Positions 63,074-64,000 of a stretch of 64,000 nucleotides of DNA are shown here, one piece after another (positions within the stretch are counted from its first letter, which is position 1; each line of letters opens with the position of its first letter). Source of the stretch: Sphingomonas sp. 28-63-12 (lineage in GTDB: Bacteria > Pseudomonadota > Alphaproteobacteria > Sphingomonadales > Sphingomonadaceae); the NCBI GenBank assembly GCA_002281535.1, contig NCGD01000003.1, positions 124,001-188,000 on the forward strand, given 5' to 3'. The translations under genes were made by a program, and so were the position numbers. The notes under the pieces are model-generated. The model was not told the DNA's origin, did no database searches, and was given only the letters and a program-made list of their open reading frames with translations.

Positions 63074-64000
63074 ATGCCTGCGTCCTTCCCCTTTTCCGCG
63101 ATCGTCGGCCAAGACGAAATGAAACTTGCCCTGCTGATTGCCGCTGTCGATGCGCGGATTGGCGGGGTGATGGTGTTCGGTGACCGTGGCACCGGCAAGT
63201 CGACTGCCGTGCGTGCGCTGGCGGCGTTGCTCCCGCCGATGCCGGTGGTGGCGGGGTGCCGCTATAATTGCGCGCCGGGGCAGGCGGTGTGCCCGACGCC
63301 CGAGACGCACCGGGTGGGCAAGGCCACCGCGCCGGTGCCCTTTGTCGATTTGCCGCTGGGCGCGACCGAGGACCGGGTGGTGGGTGCGCTCGACCTGGAA
63401 AAGGCGCTGGCGCACGGCGAAAAGGCGTTCGAGCCGGGGCTGCTCGCGCGGGCGCACCGGGGGTTTTTGTATATCGACGAGATCAATCTGCTCGAGGACC
63501 ATATCGTCGATCTGCTGCTCGACGTGGCGGCATCGGGCGAGAATGTCGTCGAGCGTGAGGGGTTGAGCGTGCGCCACGCCGCGCGCTTCGTGCTGGTCGG
63601 CAGCGGCAACCCCGAAGAGGGCGAGTTGCGGCCGCAGCTGCTCGACCGGTTCGGGCTGTCGGTCGAGGTGCGCACGCCGCAGGATCTGAAGCAGCGGGTG
63701 GAAATTTTGAAGCGTTGCGATGCCTTTGAGCGCACGCCCGATGCTTTTGCCGAGGAATGGGCGAAGGCCGAGCGCAAGACGCTGAAGCGGATCGCCAAGG
63801 GCAAGGATTTGCTGGCGCGCGTGACAATGCCCGATGCGGTGCTGACGCGCGCGTCCGAACTATGCATGGCGGTGGGCGCCGATGGCCTGCGCGGCGAGCT
63901 GACGCTGATGCGGTCAGCGCGCGCGCTGGCGGCGCTTGAGGGGCATGAGACGGTGACCGAGAGCGATCTGAAGCGGGTCTCCCCGCTCGCGCTGCGGCAC
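63074..64000 (+). CDS. bchI: magnesium chelatase ATPase subunit I (3' end outside window)
   Basis: The frame is open from ATG 63074 to the last base (309 codons). The protein has an AAA+ core: FSAIVGQDEMKLALLIAAVDARIGGVMVFGDRGTGKSTAVRALA (Walker A GDRGTGKST), the BchI insertion CAPGQAVCPTPE-like region, GFLYIDEINLLEDHIVDLLLD (Walker B), GSGNPEEGELRPQLLDRFGLSV. With BchD and BchH it inserts magnesium into protoporphyrin IX, the first step of bacteriochlorophyll synthesis. About the last tenth of the gene is missing from the window. Confidence 0.97.
   Translation, partial: MPASFPFSAIVGQDEMKLALLIAAVDARIGGVMVFGDRGTGKSTAVRALAALLPPMPVVAGCRYNCAPGQAVCPTPETHRVGKATAPVPFVDLPLGATEDRVVGALDLEKALAHGEKAFEPGLLARAHRGFLYIDEINLLEDHIVDLLLDVAASGENVVEREGLSVRHAARFVLVGSGNPEEGELRPQLLDRFGLSVEVRTPQDLKQRVEILKRCDAFERTPDAFAEEWAKAERKTLKRIAKGKDLLARVTMPDAVLTRASELCMAVGADGLRGELTLMRSARALAALEGHETVTESDLKRVSPLALRH

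Noticed and set aside
1-64000. tRNA, rRNA, CRISPR array, insertion sequence or prophage
   Set aside because: I looked for tRNA-like cloverleaf stretches, regular short repeats with spacers, transposase or integrase motifs and phage genes, and saw none.

Overview
The window is high-GC, densely packed bacterial DNA that reads as a sphingomonad-type alphaproteobacterium. Supporting signs are the C-terminal YfgM-BamB-Der operon, a ThiS-ThiG fusion, alphaproteobacterial genes such as the ATP synthase zeta inhibitor, a complete CcmC-to-CcmI run, and a GC-rich intergenic inverted repeat of a kind I associate with Sphingomonadales. The right edge holds tspO and bchI (magnesium chelatase) separated by a TGT-N12-ACA box, so this is very probably the edge of a photosynthesis gene cluster and the organism an aerobic anoxygenic phototroph. 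The assignment to genus Sphingomonas is inference.

Layout. 1-5148: a 3-hydroxypropionate module, made of the C-terminal end of a propionyl-CoA synthase or enoyl-CoA reductase, a full bifunctional malonyl-CoA reductase (mcr, 1232 aa) and an accA carboxyltransferase subunit. 5201-9470: small lipoprotein, ArsC/Spx-like protein, DUF427, a 2OG-Fe(II) oxygenase, an XRE/membrane-protein pair and panB. 9525-13688: yfgM-bamB-der, a TusA-like protein and an Hpt protein. 13712-18119 (minus): nitroreductase, a coupled AroE-like/hypothetical/MFS operon and a membrane protein. 18211-22096: purL, a sterol-desaturase-family hydroxylase and a Crp/Fnr regulator. 22116-24220 (minus): an arsenic operon arsR-arsI-arsC-aqpS(-yciI) behind a 19-bp perfect palindrome, with no efflux pump. 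24249-28807 (minus): membrane protein, alpha/beta hydrolase, secreted protein, accC-accB, aroQ. 28858-32208: thiSG fusion, small Cys-rich secreted proteins, lipoprotein hydrolase, methyltransferase, CsbD. 32283-43412: TPP enzyme, aldehyde dehydrogenase, SMP-30 lactonase, VIT transporter, CoA-transferase pair, epimerase, a broken MBL gene, quinone oxidoreductase, ATPase zeta inhibitor, BolA and monothiol glutaredoxin. 43435-50818: glycosyltransferase, a BlaI/M56 two-gene regulatory system with visible operators, an MBL hydrolase, DUF4230, a 7-TM protein and nadA. 50958-56674: marR-emrA-emrB (minus) and a hybrid histidine kinase. 56757-61577: ccmCDEFGHI. 61588-64000: DUF2189 protein, tspO, bchI (cut off by the window end).

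How it fits together. Acetyl-CoA carboxylase (accA here, accBC at 26.5-28.3 kb) makes malonyl-CoA, Mcr reduces it to 3-hydroxypropionate, and propionyl-CoA synthase would make propionyl-CoA. This is the first half of the Chloroflexus 3-hydroxypropionate bicycle, in a cell that also appears to make bacteriochlorophyll. That linkage is the most interesting content of the window. The ccm operon would mature the c-type cytochromes of respiratory and photosynthetic electron transfer. No tRNA, rRNA, CRISPR array, insertion sequence or prophage was recognised.
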